Below, in pieces: positions 32,831 through 41,450 of a stretch of DNA of 64,000 nucleotides. How positions within the stretch are numbered: position 1 is the first letter of the stretch; each line of letters starts with the position of its first letter. Below the pieces are notes generated by a model. The model worked only from the letters and a program-made list of their open reading frames with translations, was not told the origin of the DNA and searched no databases. Origin of the DNA: Phycisphaerales bacterium (GTDB lineage Bacteria; Planctomycetota; Phycisphaerae; Phycisphaerales; SM1A02); contig JAJDDB010000009.1 in NCBI GenBank assembly GCA_029260575.1, positions 338,394 through 402,393 of the forward strand, written 5' to 3'. A program made the translations under genes and the position numbers.

Positions 32831-33889
32831 TCAATCTGCGGAAATCACATCAACTGACATAATGCGCGGCAGCGTGATCGGGAGTTTCGTCCAATGTTCT
32901 CCCGCATCTGCGCTGGTGTACATTTCGCCGCTCGTGTTGCCGAAGTACACACCGCACGGCGAACCATGATCAACATCCATAGCGCCGCGCAGCACACCTG
33001 CATATGAGTGTTCGCTCGGCAAGCCGTTGCTCACCGACTGCCATGTGTCGCCGTTGTCCATACTCCGGAAGACTTCCAGTTTCCCATTGCTGGGCAGGCG
33101 ATATTCATCGCTCTCAAGCGGCACGCAGAACAGGTTCTTCGTGTTGCGATCCATCGAGATGGGAAACCCGAACCACGAACTTAAGCCCTGTTCATTGCGC
33201 TGCCAGTTCTCGCCGCCGTCGGATGTGCGGAACATACCAACGTGCTCGCGCCGATAGATCAGATCCGCATCATCCGGATCCATCGCCAGCCCGTGTACAC
33301 AACAACCGATGTCCTTATGCTGCTTGTCCTCAAGCACAATTGGAACGCCATTGTTCTTCGGCGTCCATGTCTTGGCACCATCGTCCGATCGAAACACGCC
33401 AACCGCCGAGATACCGATCCAGATGCGATCCGGATTCTTCGGGTCGATCTTGATAGCGTGCAGACACAAGCCGCCTGCCCCCGGCTGCCACCCGCTACGG
33501 GTTGCATGTTCGTTGAGTGCATCCACCGGCTGCCACGTCTCGCCGCGATCGTCACTGCTGAATAAGCCCGCCTCATCCACGCCGAGGTAATACCGATCAT
33601 GCCCAGCGTTGATCGTCCATATCTGATTGAGTTTGCGTCCGACGCCCTCCGGCCACTTCGGACCCTCTTCAACCTGCTTCCAGTTCTTTAAGTCGTCGCT
33701 GATCTGCACAGCCGGGCCGTACACAGAACTCGATGTCCCCAGCAGTACTCGCCCCTGAGGGTCGCGCGTGGTTGCAGTGACTTTCCAACCCTTGAACAGC
33801 GGGCCATCAATTGTCCAGTTGGTACGAGATCCGTTGCTGGTAGCAATGAACCCACCTTTGTCTGTGCCGATAAGCAGTTGCACGGTCAT
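32831..33889 (-). CDS. BNR/Asp-box repeat (sialidase-like propeller) protein
   Basis: A 352-residue beta-propeller without a signal peptide. At least five Asp-box motifs are visible: SSDDRGETW, RSDDGAKTW, RTSDGGENW, RSMDNGDTW and TSADAGEHW, each at the turn of a propeller blade as in sialidases and VPS10/sortilin proteins. It begins VQLLIGTDKGGFIATSNG. No sialidase Arg triad can be assigned, so enzymatic activity is doubtful. It forms an apparent operon with the MoaD/ThiS gene. AAAGGA lies 8 bases before the ATG at 33889. Confidence 0.83.
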   Translation of the reverse strand: MTVQLLIGTDKGGFIATSNGSRTNWTIDGPLFKGWKVTATTRDPQGRVLLGTSSSVYGPAVQISDDLKNWKQVEEGPKWPEGVGRKLNQIWTINAGHDRYYLGVDEAGLFSSDDRGETWQPVDALNEHATRSGWQPGAGGLCLHAIKIDPKNPDRIWIGISAVGVFRSDDGAKTWTPKNNGVPIVLEDKQHKDIGCCVHGLAMDPDDADLIYRREHVGMFRTSDGGENWQRNEQGLSSWFGFPISMDRNTKNLFCVPLESDEYRLPSNGKLEVFRSMDNGDTWQSVSNGLPSEHSYAGVLRGAMDVDHGSPCGVYFGNTSGEMYTSADAGEHWTKLPITLPRIMSVDVISAD

Positions 33890-33955
33890 ATTGTTGATCC
33901 TTTCACACTGACTATCGAACGCGAGTCGCTCTCGTCTCACGGCCAATTGCACTCT

Positions 33956-34561
33956 TCACGACTGTCGCCGGCCGGCCACCTGCGAATCACGCTGGAGAAA
34001 TGGGCCGAGGTATTCCAGTTCCTGTTCGAATTCCGCCTCGCTGGAACATGTCAGCGCGATCTCATTGCGAACATACGCAGCCAGCCGCTTGCGTGCATGC
34101 CACAGCCGATTGCGATCCGGCCGTTGGCCGGTCAGGTGTTCGCTGAGCACATCAAAGTACGGACTGCCTTCTTCACGCATCCGCGCCATTGCCCGCTCGA
34201 CGAGATGCAGCGCCCAATTCTGATCAAATGCTGAGTCATCTGCGGCAGCAGCCGTCTCCATGACAGCTTCAGAAAGCTTCTCGCGCTTCTTGCGAAGGTG
34301 ATCCGTGGCAGTTCGCATCGCCACAGTCCGCACCAACGTTCGAAATCGCCCGCGATCAGGATCAGCCCGCGTCAGCAGATCGCTCTTGAGCAGACGCACG
34401 AACACCTCCTGACAGAGATCTTCCGCCAGTGTCCTTTCGTAACCTCGCTGCACGATGTATGACAGCACTGCCGGCCTATATTGCCGGGCGAATGTATCCA
34501 TCGCCTGCTCGTCCATCGCGCCTGCCTGGCGAATATTGGTCCAGATCGTCGTGGGAAACAT
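33956..34561 (-). CDS. ECF-like sigma factor with divergent region 4
   Basis: A 201-residue sigma-70 family protein. Region 2 is clear (FARQYRPAVLSYIVQRGYERTLAEDLCQEVFVRLLKSD and GRFRTLVRTVAMRTATDHLRKKRE). Region 4 departs from the classic helix-turn-helix and reads YFDVLSEHLTGQRPDRNRLWHARKRLAAYVRNEIALTC. This is a form I associate with planctomycete sigma factors linked to protein kinases. It is transcribed divergently from the Ser/Thr kinase gene, with only 84 bases between starts, and no anti-sigma gene is present. The kinase may be its regulator. Confidence 0.8.
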   Translation of the reverse strand: MFPTTIWTNIRQAGAMDEQAMDTFARQYRPAVLSYIVQRGYERTLAEDLCQEVFVRLLKSDLLTRADPDRGRFRTLVRTVAMRTATDHLRKKREKLSEAVMETAAAADDSAFDQNWALHLVERAMARMREEGSPYFDVLSEHLTGQRPDRNRLWHARKRLAAYVRNEIALTCSSEAEFEQELEYLGPFLQRDSQVAGRRQS

Positions 34562-34645
34562 CGCCTGTCAGTGTATACGGTCAAACGCCCGAGTCGGTCA
34601 TTCGATAGTCCCAATACGTCAGTGATTGCGACATAATGGTGGCAC

Positions 34646-36835
34646 ATGGAACACACCGCCCAAACCAGGCAACTGCAAGACCTCGCAGCCGGCATCGTCA
34701 CGGGCGATCTGCTCGGCGGCGGCCTGCTCGATGCTGCGTCCATGCCCGATGCCCCCGATGGCTATCAACTGCACAGGCGTTTGGGCCGCGGTGGGGCTGG
34801 CGAAGTCTTCCTCGCAAAGGACATCAATCTCCAGCGCATGGTTGCGCTGAAATTCCTGCGCAACGCCTCCGCAGCAGATATTGAACGCTTCCGGCGTGAA
34901 GCCCGATTCGCAGCACGTCTGGAATCCAATGCCATCGTCAAGGTCTATGCACTCGGCGACAACCACGGCCAGCCGTACATCGTCATGCAATACCTCGACG
35001 GTGGAAGTCTGCGCCAGGCGGAGCTCAACCTGCAGGAACTGCTGCTTGTCACACGGCAGGTCGCTGTCGCGCTTGAACATGCCCACGCAGCAGGCATCGT
35101 GCATCGCGACATCAAGCCGGAGAACATCCTGCTGGACAGCGACGGTCGGCCATACCTTTCCGATTTCGGCATTGCCCGGGATGTCGCAGGACACACCGAT
35201 GGCACACTCAGCCGTGAGGGTCAGATCATCGGCACGCCCGCGCTTATGTCTCCGGAGCAGGCCCGTGGCGACATTTATGCTGTCGATGCCCGCACCGATA
35301 TCTACGCCCTCGGCGCAACGCTGTACTACAAGCTCACGCGGCAATATCCTTTTGAAGCGCCAAACGTTATTGATCTGCTGCATAAAGTGATGCACGAGCA
35401 GCCGCGCCTGCCGCGCGCGCTCGATCCGTCAATTCCACCAGCGCTGGAAGCATTGGTCATGCGTTGTCTTGCCAAACGGCCGGAGAATCGCTTCGCATCC
35501 ATGTGCGAATTCTGCGCCGAGCTTGATGACATCCTCACCGGCGCGCCCGTAGCGGCTGCAGCCTCGTCACCGTGGTTTCAGACACTCATCAGCCGGCGCC
35601 CCGAAGCGCCTCCGCGCCAGCAGGATTCGCACGCCAACAATGGCGCAACTGCCGAACCGATCATCAACGAAGCCGCACTGGAGATGTTTCGCGATCTCGC
35701 AGAGTGGGATGCAAACCTGTATCGCGTCACCGGGTCACTGTCGCGAGCGTTTCAACGGCTCGATGATCTGCGCAGCACGCTTGATCTGCAACTGGCAGAG
35801 CGACCGGACCTAGCCTGGGCTCGATTCTGCCGTGGTGCTGTGCATTATCGTCGCGGCACGCTCGATGAAGCGATCAACGACATGGAGCCGGTCGTTGATC
35901 GCGTGCCCGGCCCTGCTGCAGCGCAGTTCGCGCTCGGCCGGGTGTATCTCGCACGGTATCTGCGCGATCATGATGCTGCCCAGCAACATCTTTCGATCGT
36001 CGGAACAGAGGAATCGCTTGCATCACTGCGCCCCGGACTGGAGCAGGCAATCATCGCGCTCAAGGAATCGCAGCGGTTGCGTGGCGATCTGCGATTGTGG
36101 CATCGCGAATACGCTGACGCTGTCATGCAGTTTGCCGAAGGTGAGTACGACCAATGCTGTGTCGTCTGTGACCGTATTCTCGATCGTGAACCGGAACTCG
36201 AAGACGTTTGGAAACTTCGCGGTGATGCCCAGCAACTTTCCGGCCGCGATCCGTTCGCAAGCTATCAGCGGGCTGTCGAAATTCGCCGGAGCTTCTATGA
36301 AGCACTCTATGCCATGGCCCGTGCGCATATTCGCCGTGGACAAATGGAAGAAGCCCAGTCAGCGCTGCATCGCGCGATCGAAATTCATCCGGAGTTTACC
36401 GAAGCTATGGCGATGTATGCCCGGACGATGCGCCGCCGGGCCGGCGATGACATTCAGAATCTGACGACAGCCCGCGACATGGCAGCCAGAGCTGTGGCAA
36501 GCGATTCAAAAAGCTACGAAGCCGCAATCGAGTTGGCCGAGGTCGAGCTGCAACTTGGTTCCGTCACCGAACGACCAGAGCATTTCGAAGCGGCGCTGCA
36601 GACGTTGCAGCAGGCATTTCATCTGCACGGCTGCCAGAATCGCGTTCAGCTTCTGCAATGTCGAGTCTGGATCGAGCGCGCCCGCCAGGCTGTCGAGCGT
36701 GATAAGGATCCCGAACCAATGCTCGCCCACATCGAGTCATACCTCGATCACGAATCCCTGGCCGTTCCGGACAACGAACCGTGGCTGCAACTGTTCAGCG
36801 AACTTCGCCGGATTCGTGCGCTGGCGGACAAGTAG
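34646..36835 (+). CDS. serine/threonine protein kinase with C-terminal TPRs
   Basis: A 729-residue soluble Hanks-type kinase. The kinase domain spans about residues 41-295: LGRGGAGEVFLAKD (glycine loop), VALKFLR (K69), HRDIKPEN (D155), DFG at 173-175 and GTPALMSPEQA. The C-terminal 380 residues are TPR-like helical repeats (YRRGTLDEAINDMEPVVD, LYAMARAHIRRGQMEEAQSALHRAIEIHPEF). No membrane segment is visible, so it should act in the cytoplasm, using the TPRs for partner binding. It is divergently paired with the sigma gene at 33956-34561, suggesting phosphorylation control of that sigma factor. It ends 60 bases before lysS. Confidence 0.9.
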   Translation: MEHTAQTRQLQDLAAGIVTGDLLGGGLLDAASMPDAPDGYQLHRRLGRGGAGEVFLAKDINLQRMVALKFLRNASAADIERFRREARFAARLESNAIVKVYALGDNHGQPYIVMQYLDGGSLRQAELNLQELLLVTRQVAVALEHAHAAGIVHRDIKPENILLDSDGRPYLSDFGIARDVAGHTDGTLSREGQIIGTPALMSPEQARGDIYAVDARTDIYALGATLYYKLTRQYPFEAPNVIDLLHKVMHEQPRLPRALDPSIPPALEALVMRCLAKRPENRFASMCEFCAELDDILTGAPVAAAASSPWFQTLISRRPEAPPRQQDSHANNGATAEPIINEAALEMFRDLAEWDANLYRVTGSLSRAFQRLDDLRSTLDLQLAERPDLAWARFCRGAVHYRRGTLDEAINDMEPVVDRVPGPAAAQFALGRVYLARYLRDHDAAQQHLSIVGTEESLASLRPGLEQAIIALKESQRLRGDLRLWHREYADAVMQFAEGEYDQCCVVCDRILDREPELEDVWKLRGDAQQLSGRDPFASYQRAVEIRRSFYEALYAMARAHIRRGQMEEAQSALHRAIEIHPEFTEAMAMYARTMRRRAGDDIQNLTTARDMAARAVASDSKSYEAAIELAEVELQLGSVTERPEHFEAALQTLQQAFHLHGCQNRVQLLQCRVWIERARQAVERDKDPEPMLAHIESYLDHESLAVPDNEPWLQLFSELRRIRALADK

Positions 36836-36894
36836 TTCATTCTGTCATGTGCGTGTTCGAGTCCTGCTGCAATTGCGGATACCATCACAACCCC

Positions 36895-38541
36895 ATGACC
36901 ACCAAGGAATCGGCTGCCACCATGAATGCGGAACCCGCACACGAACACGGTCTCGAAGCACTCGAACACGCACGCCGCGAGAAACTCGCGCGTTGGCGGG
37001 CGGACTACGGCGTCGAACCGTACGGCCAGCGGGTCGATGACATTACCTCCCTGACGGACGCTCGCGCTCTGTATAACGAAGCTGCCCATGAGGAATATGC
37101 AGCATCTGCCGCCGCAGCAAAAGAGAATCCTGACGCAACCGTTGTCGACAACCGCCCACGCGCTCGCGTTGCCGGCCGGTGCATACAACACCGCGCGATG
37201 GGCAAACTTGTCTTCATCGTCCTGCGCGATCACACAGGCGATCTGCAGATCAGTGTTTCCAAAGCTGCCGTTGATCAACCATCGTTCAAACTCGCAAGCA
37301 AGCTCGATTACGGCGACATCGTCGTTGCGGAGGGTCCTGTCGGCCGCACGAACAAGGGTGAAATCTGTATCTGGGCCGATCGCTTTGAAGTCCACGCAAA
37401 GAACCTCGTACCCCCACCGGAGAAGTTTCACGGCCTGACTGATGCGGAGCTGCGCTACCGCCAACGATACATAGACATGTTCGCCAACCCGCAGACGATC
37501 CGCACATTCACGATGCGCTCGAAGATCATCATGCACGTGCGCACGTTCATGGAGCGCCGCGGCTATCTCGAAGTGGAGACGCCGATGATGCAGTCGATTG
37601 CTGGCGGTGCTGCAGCCCGGCCGTTCATCACGCATCACAACACGCTGGACATGCAGTTGTTCATGCGCATTGCGACCGAGCTGCCTCTGAAACGATTGCT
37701 CGTCGGCGGTATGCCGCGCGTCTACGAAATCGGAAGAATCTTTCGCAACGAAGGTGTCGACCGCACACATAATCCCGAATTCACAACGATCGAAGCGTAC
37801 CAGGCGTTCGGCGACTGCTGGACAATGCTCGAGCTTACCGAATCTCTGCTTCACGAATTAGCGCAATTGGCATTCCAGCAAGCCGCACTCGAAGCCGCAC
37901 CTGAGAAGCGCAGCGCCGAAGGTGCGGGTAACAACCTTCACATGCAGTGGGGCGAACACACAGTCAACTGGTCTCGCCCGTTTGCCCGCCGAAAGTACGG
38001 CGACCTGTTCGAACAATCCTTCGGCTTCCCGATGACGGAACGCGACAGAGTGCGCGCTGCCGGCCGGGAACACAGAATCGAAAAAGCCGAGACGCTCGAT
38101 CACTGGTTACTCGTCAACGCGTTGTATGAAAAACTCTGCGAGCCGGCGATTGATCCGAACACACCGACGTTTGTGACGGATTACCCAAGCGCGATCAGCC
38201 CGCTCACGCGACCGCAGCGAGATAATCCGGAACTGTGCGATCGCTGGGAGTTGCTCGTTGCAGGGATGGAACTCGGCACCGCATACAGCGAACTCAACGA
38301 TCCAGACATTCAACTTGAAAAGCTCACGCAACAACTTGCCGGCGCTGATGAAGAAGAACAGGCGTTTCGTACGCTTGATGAGGATTTCATCAACGCACTG
38401 AAAGTCGGCATGCCCCCGGCCGGCGGCATGGGCCTGGGCATTGACCGCATCGTTATGCTCATGACCGGTGAAACCACGATCCGCGATGTGATCCTGTTCC
38501 CGCTCATGAAGCCCGAATCCCACGACGAACAGTCGCAATAG
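36895..38541 (+). CDS. lysS: lysyl-tRNA synthetase, class II
   Basis: Charges tRNA-Lys. The protein of about 548 residues has the N-terminal OB-fold anticodon-binding domain (RVAGRCIQHRAMGKLVFIVLRDHTGDLQI) and the class II catalytic core: motif 1 around MERRGYLEVETPMMQ, motif 2 RVYEIGRIFRNEGVDRTHNPEFTTIE, motif 3 GGMGLGIDRIVMLMTG. The middle holds an Ala/Glu-rich insertion between motifs 2 and 3, as in standard bacterial LysS. I chose ATG 36895; ATG 36922 is an alternative, with AAGGA 13 bases ahead. It shares a strand with the kinase gene but is probably expressed separately. Confidence 0.95.
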   Translation: MTTKESAATMNAEPAHEHGLEALEHARREKLARWRADYGVEPYGQRVDDITSLTDARALYNEAAHEEYAASAAAAKENPDATVVDNRPRARVAGRCIQHRAMGKLVFIVLRDHTGDLQISVSKAAVDQPSFKLASKLDYGDIVVAEGPVGRTNKGEICIWADRFEVHAKNLVPPPEKFHGLTDAELRYRQRYIDMFANPQTIRTFTMRSKIIMHVRTFMERRGYLEVETPMMQSIAGGAAARPFITHHNTLDMQLFMRIATELPLKRLLVGGMPRVYEIGRIFRNEGVDRTHNPEFTTIEAYQAFGDCWTMLELTESLLHELAQLAFQQAALEAAPEKRSAEGAGNNLHMQWGEHTVNWSRPFARRKYGDLFEQSFGFPMTERDRVRAAGREHRIEKAETLDHWLLVNALYEKLCEPAIDPNTPTFVTDYPSAISPLTRPQRDNPELCDRWELLVAGMELGTAYSELNDPDIQLEKLTQQLAGADEEEQAFRTLDEDFINALKVGMPPAGGMGLGIDRIVMLMTGETTIRDVILFPLMKPESHDEQSQ

Positions 38542-38584
38542 TCGTGCGCCCCTGCGTCGATCACCTTGTCACGGCTGCCATCGC

Positions 38585-39370
38585 TCACGCGGCCCATTTG
38601 AGCGACGAGTCTCCATCATTCTCGGCATTGTTCGCGCCATCACACTGCTGCTTCGGCTCTGCTGGTTTTTGCAGCGTGCGCATCGCGATCGCCATCGATG
38701 CCGGCAACGACCAGGCGCTGATGTTCGCGCCTTTGTTCGCACTGAAGCCGGCCCAGCGAGCGTAATACGTCGGCCGCAGGCCGCGCGCGAGCTTCTCCAG
38801 TTCCTGCGGCACGAGCATTCTGCTCTGCGTGAACGAACCAATCGGCAGCGCCTCGGATACCTTCGGCAGCGGTTCGCCGGGTCCGCTGTACGCTGCCCGC
38901 AACTCCAGTCGGGCCGCGCCGTGCGGCTTCCGCTTCGACGTCGGCGTCTGCGAATGCGCGTAACGCAGTTCATCGATACCCGGAACCGAACCAATGAACT
39001 TCAACAGCGGCGGCTCCGACGGGCAGACGCGTTTGCTGTGTGACACATTGATCGGCGCAATGCCGATGTTCACTTTTTCGCCGTCGTCGATGCCGCGATT
39101 CGGCTTGATGAACGCAGCGTACAGGCGAATGTTGTTTTCGAGGATCGACCGCGCATCCTGCTTGTCGAAAATCGCCTGCCGCGTGCGCATCTCGGGATCA
39201 ATCGCGATTCCGTATGCCGCATCGAAGCGGTTGAAATCGTCCAACAGCGAATCCGCTTCGGCCGATGTCATCATGTACAGCGCGGGGTTGGCGTGTATGC
39301 CGCGACAGAATACGGTCGCAAAATCGCGGAACGCAGCATCGGCGCGCGGGATGGACGGTTGCGAAGCCAT
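38585..39370 (-). CDS. hypothetical protein
   Basis: A 261-residue soluble protein that I cannot assign. It starts MASQPSIPRADAAFRDFATVFCRGIHANP, contains a helical stretch ADSLLDDFNRFDAAYGIAIDPEMRTRQAIFDKQDARSILENNIRL, and then beta-rich sequence (ISVSH-like strands; HGAARLELRAAY). No signal peptide is visible. It resembles the recurrent planctomycete hypotheticals in which a helical N-terminal half precedes a fibronectin-like half, but this is an impression only. The ATG at 39370 lacks a Shine-Dalgarno, and the frame stays open to 39637 through a GC-rich repeat-like region, so the start is uncertain. It converges with lysS. Confidence 0.6.
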   Translation of the reverse strand: MASQPSIPRADAAFRDFATVFCRGIHANPALYMMTSAEADSLLDDFNRFDAAYGIAIDPEMRTRQAIFDKQDARSILENNIRLYAAFIKPNRGIDDGEKVNIGIAPINVSHSKRVCPSEPPLLKFIGSVPGIDELRYAHSQTPTSKRKPHGAARLELRAAYSGPGEPLPKVSEALPIGSFTQSRMLVPQELEKLARGLRPTYYARWAGFSANKGANISAWSLPASMAIAMRTLQKPAEPKQQCDGANNAENDGDSSLKWAA

Positions 39371-39490
39371 TGATATGTAGCATCGATCGGCTGCGCCGGG
39401 CCGGCGGTTTATCGGGACTCGCAGGAATCGCGCGGAATGTACATTTTTCGTTGGCGAACGCGCAGCCGGCGCAGCGGAGCGCACGAACTG

Positions 39491-39538
39491 CGCCCCCGGT
39501 TGGATGTTCGCCATGCGCGAACGCACATTCCGGGGGCG
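39491..39538. repeat. nested GC-rich inverted repeat
   Basis: CGCCCCCGG (39491-39499) pairs with CCGGGGGCG (39530-39538), and inside it GTTCGC (39506-39511) pairs with GCGAAC (39517-39522) around a CATGC loop. A further direct copy of the outer half (CGAACATCCCGGGGGCG) lies at 39632-39648. The element sits in the 293-base gap between the hypothetical gene and the LuxR-type gene, which otherwise holds no gene I can support. Confidence 0.6.
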
Positions 39539-39663
39539 TGGACGTGAATTCCGGGGCAAGGGCGATACAGACCACTGTTTCGGTCGCGCAAACGTGCTAT
39601 GTGGTTGCTCGAACGGCGCGGGTATACGCACGAACATCCCGGGGGCGACGCCCTCTCACCTTG

Positions 39664-39906
39664 TCATGTTGTCATCTTCTCAACATACGTCTGGAACACC
39701 GAGACCACAGCGCCGGTGCGGGTGCGGCAGTTGCATTTGCGGAAGAGTTTTTCGAGGTGTGCACGAACCGTGCTCTGTGATATGCCCAGTACTCTGGCAA
39801 TGCTCGCATCCGTGTGTTCATCAAACACACAGCGCAGCACCTGAAGTTCCCGAGGCGTAATCCGCAACTTGCGCTGCACCTGCGCCCACTCGACGTCACT
39901 CAGCAC
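39664..39906 (-). CDS. small LuxR-type helix-turn-helix protein
   Basis: An 80-residue protein consisting almost only of a LuxR/GerE DNA-binding domain: ITPRELQVLRCVFDEHTDASIARVLGISQSTVRAHLEKLFRKCNC. The TVRAHLEKLFRKC helix is the recognition helix. No receiver or ligand domain is present. Its GTG start (39906) overlaps the end of the 422-residue gene upstream by 11 bases, and GAAGGG sits 7 bases before it, so the two proteins are co-expressed. It probably needs the partner protein for signal input. Confidence 0.85.
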   Translation of the reverse strand: MLSDVEWAQVQRKLRITPRELQVLRCVFDEHTDASIARVLGISQSTVRAHLEKLFRKCNCRTRTGAVVSVFQTYVEKMTT

Positions 39907-41164
39907 CGTTCGTCCCTTCCGGCTTCTCCGGCAGATCGAACTGCATCGTCACACTCGATGGCATCACCGGATACTCCACCCGGCAGCGATAGACATCAAA
40001 CCGTTCGCTGTCCCATCCGAGCCGATCGAACACGTCCTGCATCATCTCCACATAGCGCGGGGCATCCGGCGTGTGCAGGACCATCGTCCCTCGTCCGAGC
40101 CGTTCCACCGAAACATCCATCGGCAGGAGATCACACTCTCGCTCCAGCGTGACGCCCGACAACCCCCGATGGTCCGTGTACACCCGCGCCACCGGATCAA
40201 GCGACTCGAACGTATCTTCACGAACAAGCATGTCGAGCACGAGCGCTTCGCACGGAATGCGCACCTCTGTGTTGCAATCGTGAATCGGATTGTGTTCATC
40301 GCAATATCGCGCGAGTGAAGCAGGGAAGAGACTGCCCATCGCCGTCGTGACAGCAGCTTTATTGCCGACGTTGTTACCTGTCACCTCAACGTGACTCACG
40401 CCTGATGCATCAGTAAACTGTCGCAATTGCGGCACTGGCTCGCTGCAGAATGTCGGCATGAGATCAATGCTTTCGGAGGTCTGTCCGGTCGGGTCAATCG
40501 GCCTGCGGTTGACTTCGTGGTGCACCGAACCGTCAGCTTCCCGTGCGACAAATGAAGCAATGATGCACGCGGAATCGTGCCGGATGCGCCGAAGGTCGTG
40601 CATCACTCGAATACCAGTAAAGTCGAGCGCTGTCGGATCAGTATCATTCGGCTGGAAGATCTGCGTCGTCAGGTGCGTCTTCGCCTGCACACCGCAGATG
40701 CGACTCGTGCAGCGAAACGCCTGTCGGCGCGTGGCCAGATCAATCTGATCGGCCTCGACCCCCGGAAGGCCGCTCAACAGCGCATCGAACATGCGGCGAT
40801 CGCCGGCGTGCTCCGCAATCACCCGGTCAAACCCACTGATCGCCTGTCGAGCCGCCTCAATCGCTTGTTTTGAAACGCCGCGCCGCGCCGCCGCCTGTGT
40901 GAACTGCCGCAGCGCCGCCACTCCCGGCAGGTTCGATGCCGCCTGCAACGGGTCCGGCGCTGTGGCAAATCGGAACACCTGCCAGCTCAACGTCTTATCC
41001 AGACCCAACTGCCGCTGCAGGTCCGCCGCCTTGCGAGGTTCATCGGGAAGCCCCGAGATCACTGCCGCCAGGGTGACGCGCAATCCCCTGAGCACCTCAC
41101 GAGTATCGTCTTCAAAAACCCTCTCAGATGGTGCCAGGACCGTTTTGTTCGCCATTGAAGTCAT
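39896..41164 (-). CDS. 422-residue protein of unknown function, coupled to LuxR-type regulator
   Basis: I do not recognise this soluble protein. The N-terminal half is helical, with a possible winged-helix opening (LRGLRVTLAAVISGLPDEPRKAADLQRQLGLDKTLSWQVFRFA). The C-terminal half is beta-rich and Cys/His-containing (CEALVLDMLVREDTFESLDPVARVYTDHRG ... MVLHTPDAPRYVEMMQDVFDRLGWD). It has no membrane segments. The downstream LuxR-type gene overlaps it by 11 bases, so it may sense a signal for that regulator or be a regulator itself. AGGAGG is 12-13 bases before the ATG at 41164. Confidence 0.7.
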   Translation of the reverse strand: MTSMANKTVLAPSERVFEDDTREVLRGLRVTLAAVISGLPDEPRKAADLQRQLGLDKTLSWQVFRFATAPDPLQAASNLPGVAALRQFTQAAARRGVSKQAIEAARQAISGFDRVIAEHAGDRRMFDALLSGLPGVEADQIDLATRRQAFRCTSRICGVQAKTHLTTQIFQPNDTDPTALDFTGIRVMHDLRRIRHDSACIIASFVAREADGSVHHEVNRRPIDPTGQTSESIDLMPTFCSEPVPQLRQFTDASGVSHVEVTGNNVGNKAAVTTAMGSLFPASLARYCDEHNPIHDCNTEVRIPCEALVLDMLVREDTFESLDPVARVYTDHRGLSGVTLERECDLLPMDVSVERLGRGTMVLHTPDAPRYVEMMQDVFDRLGWDSERFDVYRCRVEYPVMPSSVTMQFDLPEKPEGTNGAE

Positions 41165-41450
41165 ACTACGCTGCGTCCTCCTGCCATCAACACCTTACCA
41201 TCCATCCCGTGCTGGTCAAGAACTCTGTAAAAACTTCTGTATAGAATCTTGACACGGTGACGAATTCGGTGCATCCTGAGGTGAAGAAGAGCGAGAGTGA
41301 GGGCTGTCAGCTCTCAACGGTCAGCTGGTCGTACGCGGATTGGCATGGGCCGAGGTTGAGGACAACGCTCTTTTGCCTTGTCACCTCTTCACCCCTGTCA
41401 CCCGCTCATCTTTTCAGACTCTCTCACTCTCTTTTCAGGAGGAAGAATCC

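Noticed and set aside
36748..37854. 368-codon minus-strand ORF
   Set aside because: Antisense of lysS with Cys/His-rich random composition.
41165..41450. TTGACA at 41249 as a -35 element for the PEP-CTERM-like gene
   Set aside because: No acceptable -10 element lies 15-19 bases downstream.
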